Shown: piece after piece, positions 21,563 through 22,464 of the stretch
Numbering within the stretch: the first letter of the stretch is position 1
Layout of the letters: every line of letters starts with the position of its first letter
Assembly: GCA_000695325.1 (NCBI GenBank)
Contig: AVPN01000418.1
Location: 1 to 22,464 of the forward strand
Length of the DNA: 22,464 bases
Source: Pleurobrachia bachei
Taxonomy: Eukaryota > Ctenophora > Tentaculata > Cydippida > Pleurobrachiidae
Reading direction: 5' to 3'
Made by a program: the position numbers and the translations under genes
The notes under the pieces: generated by a model
Told to the model about the DNA's origin: nothing
The model's input: the letters and a program-made list of their open reading frames with translations, nothing else
Databases searched by the model: none

Positions 21563-22464
21563 ATGTCAGAAACAGAGTTACGAAGTTACGAGGGCGATAA
21601 CCCTACGATAAAACGATTGGAACAGTCAAGAGATGATTTCGTTTCTGAAGTTTACCGGCTGAATTCGACTGATGATCCCAACACGATGAGTATCACCCCA
21701 GATCAGTTTGTTCAATGTTATAAATCGATTCAATTCGCACCCGACTCAACGTTAACCAACAACAGTGCAGCTTCCCCTGCAAAGCATTGGGGTTCGTACT
21801 TTAGACATTGTCTCAAGGACTTAACTCCGAATGAAATTATTGAGGCTACTTCGCGTATCTTCCTCTCCAGTATGAAACTTGCCCGATCAACAATGAACAA
21901 TATTGAAGCTGTTGCCAGCACAGAAAAACTTGAGAAACAACTACGTGAATGTAAAGACGAGCTTGATCGCCATCGTCTCAATGTAATCGAGCTTCAGCAA
22001 ACTGTTATTGAAGCACAAAAGCAGCAACTAAGTGCAGTGTCAACTTCGGTGCAGAAGGTGAAAGCCTACTCAACTGTGCTTGCACAGAATGTTGCCGCAA
22101 CCTCCCCCAAAGTGGTGAAACCAACAACATCTCACCACCCTACTCCCGTCAAACAACCTGAAAGAGAGAAGAACCTGGTTGTGTTTGGTCTGCAAGAAAC
22201 TACCGATAGAGTAGCTAAAACTACTTTAGACGAACTGTTTGAGGAACTGGAAGAGCAACCGAAAGTAACAGCGATAAAACGCATCGGAGAAAGAAATGAG
22301 AAACGCCCCAGACCGCTCTTAGTATCCCTGGAGAAAAGAGCGACTCTATTGGCGCTGCTCAAAAAGGCAAAAAACCTCAAGGACTCCAAACAGTTTTCGG
22401 CTGTTTACCTCTCTCCGGATCTAACACCCTCTCAACTGAAGGAGCAAAAAGCTCTGAGGTCCAC
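21563..22464 (+). CDS. LINE-type ORF1 protein, 5' part (open at right edge)
   Basis: ATG at 21563 opens a frame of 300 codons that continues beyond the window. Residues about 110-165 are rich in Glu/Lys/Gln/Leu with heptad-like spacing (coiled coil). From about residue 202, KNLVVFGLQE, VTAIKRIGERNEKRPRPLLV, LLKKAKNLK and LSPDLTPSQLKEQKAL match the RRM-like fold of ORF1 proteins of many animal non-LTR elements (R.VG....PRP..V, then ..DLT..E). The role would be RNA binding in the retrotransposition particle. No stop or frameshift is visible, so the element may be recent. It is transcribed away from TACO1. A domesticated host gene cannot be excluded. Confidence 0.6.
   Translation, partial: MSETELRSYEGDNPTIKRLEQSRDDFVSEVYRLNSTDDPNTMSITPDQFVQCYKSIQFAPDSTLTNNSAASPAKHWGSYFRHCLKDLTPNEIIEATSRIFLSSMKLARSTMNNIEAVASTEKLEKQLRECKDELDRHRLNVIELQQTVIEAQKQQLSAVSTSVQKVKAYSTVLAQNVAATSPKVVKPTTSHHPTPVKQPEREKNLVVFGLQETTDRVAKTTLDELFEELEEQPKVTAIKRIGERNEKRPRPLLVSLEKRATLLALLKKAKNLKDSKQFSAVYLSPDLTPSQLKEQKALRS

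Noticed and set aside
21730-22389. Minus-strand frames of 83 and 85 codons
   Set aside because: Antisense shadows of the LINE-type ORF1.
1-22464. tRNA or rRNA genes
   Set aside because: No cloverleaf with A/B boxes or rRNA-like conserved stretch was noticed on reading; a dedicated scan was not possible.

Overview
The window looks like animal nuclear DNA. It has intron-rich genes with GT-AG junctions, non-LTR retrotransposon pieces, a sushi/CCP exon and a Prickle/Testin-type LIM zinc finger, plus many (GA)n tracts. A compact-genome invertebrate such as a sponge would fit, but nothing here fixes the taxon. No prokaryotic features (operons, Shine-Dalgarno sites, CRISPR) are present.

Layout. 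1-2034 (+): broken LINE with the ORF1 zinc-knuckle end, an AP endonuclease split by a 71-bp insertion and a frameshift, and a reverse transcriptase cut off near its start. 2464-3107 (-): three exons of a Prickle/Testin-like LIM domain, apparently orphaned. 3466-3777 (+): a small secreted Thr/Pro-rich protein. 3882-4049 (+): a LINE RT C-terminal scrap. 4397-19830 (-): most of a bubblegum-type acyl-CoA synthetase gene (ACSBG family), reconstructed here exon by exon with consistent splice phases. 9208-9883 and 14092-14265 (+): extracellular-protein exons (a Cys-containing domain and a sushi domain, the latter present twice) on the strand opposite the synthetase introns. 20086-20874 (-): intronless TACO1/YebC-family gene, 255 bp upstream of the synthetase start codon. 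21563-22464 (+): 5' part of a LINE-type ORF1, running off the right edge.

The most unusual feature is a tandem array inside the synthetase gene. Block U1 (9664-12690), partial block U2 (12691-14045) and block U3 (14046-17040) repeat a three-exon cassette (A, B, C). The cassette is exactly 315 nt and is bounded by phase-1 introns on both sides, so adding or skipping it keeps the reading frame. The same block duplicates the opposite-strand sushi exon, which is also phase 1-1. U3 is a mosaic of U1-like and U2-like sequence, suggesting gene conversion or unequal crossing-over. Exon differences between copies are nearly all synonymous. Smaller duplications of exon ends with their splice sites recur at exons 2, H and K of the same gene and at the LIM exon, so this locus seems prone to short exon-edge duplication.

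The synthetase exons seen encode 510 or 525 residues, through the hinge motif after the AMP-binding core. The C-terminal subdomain exons were not found and would have to lie left of the window, or are lost.
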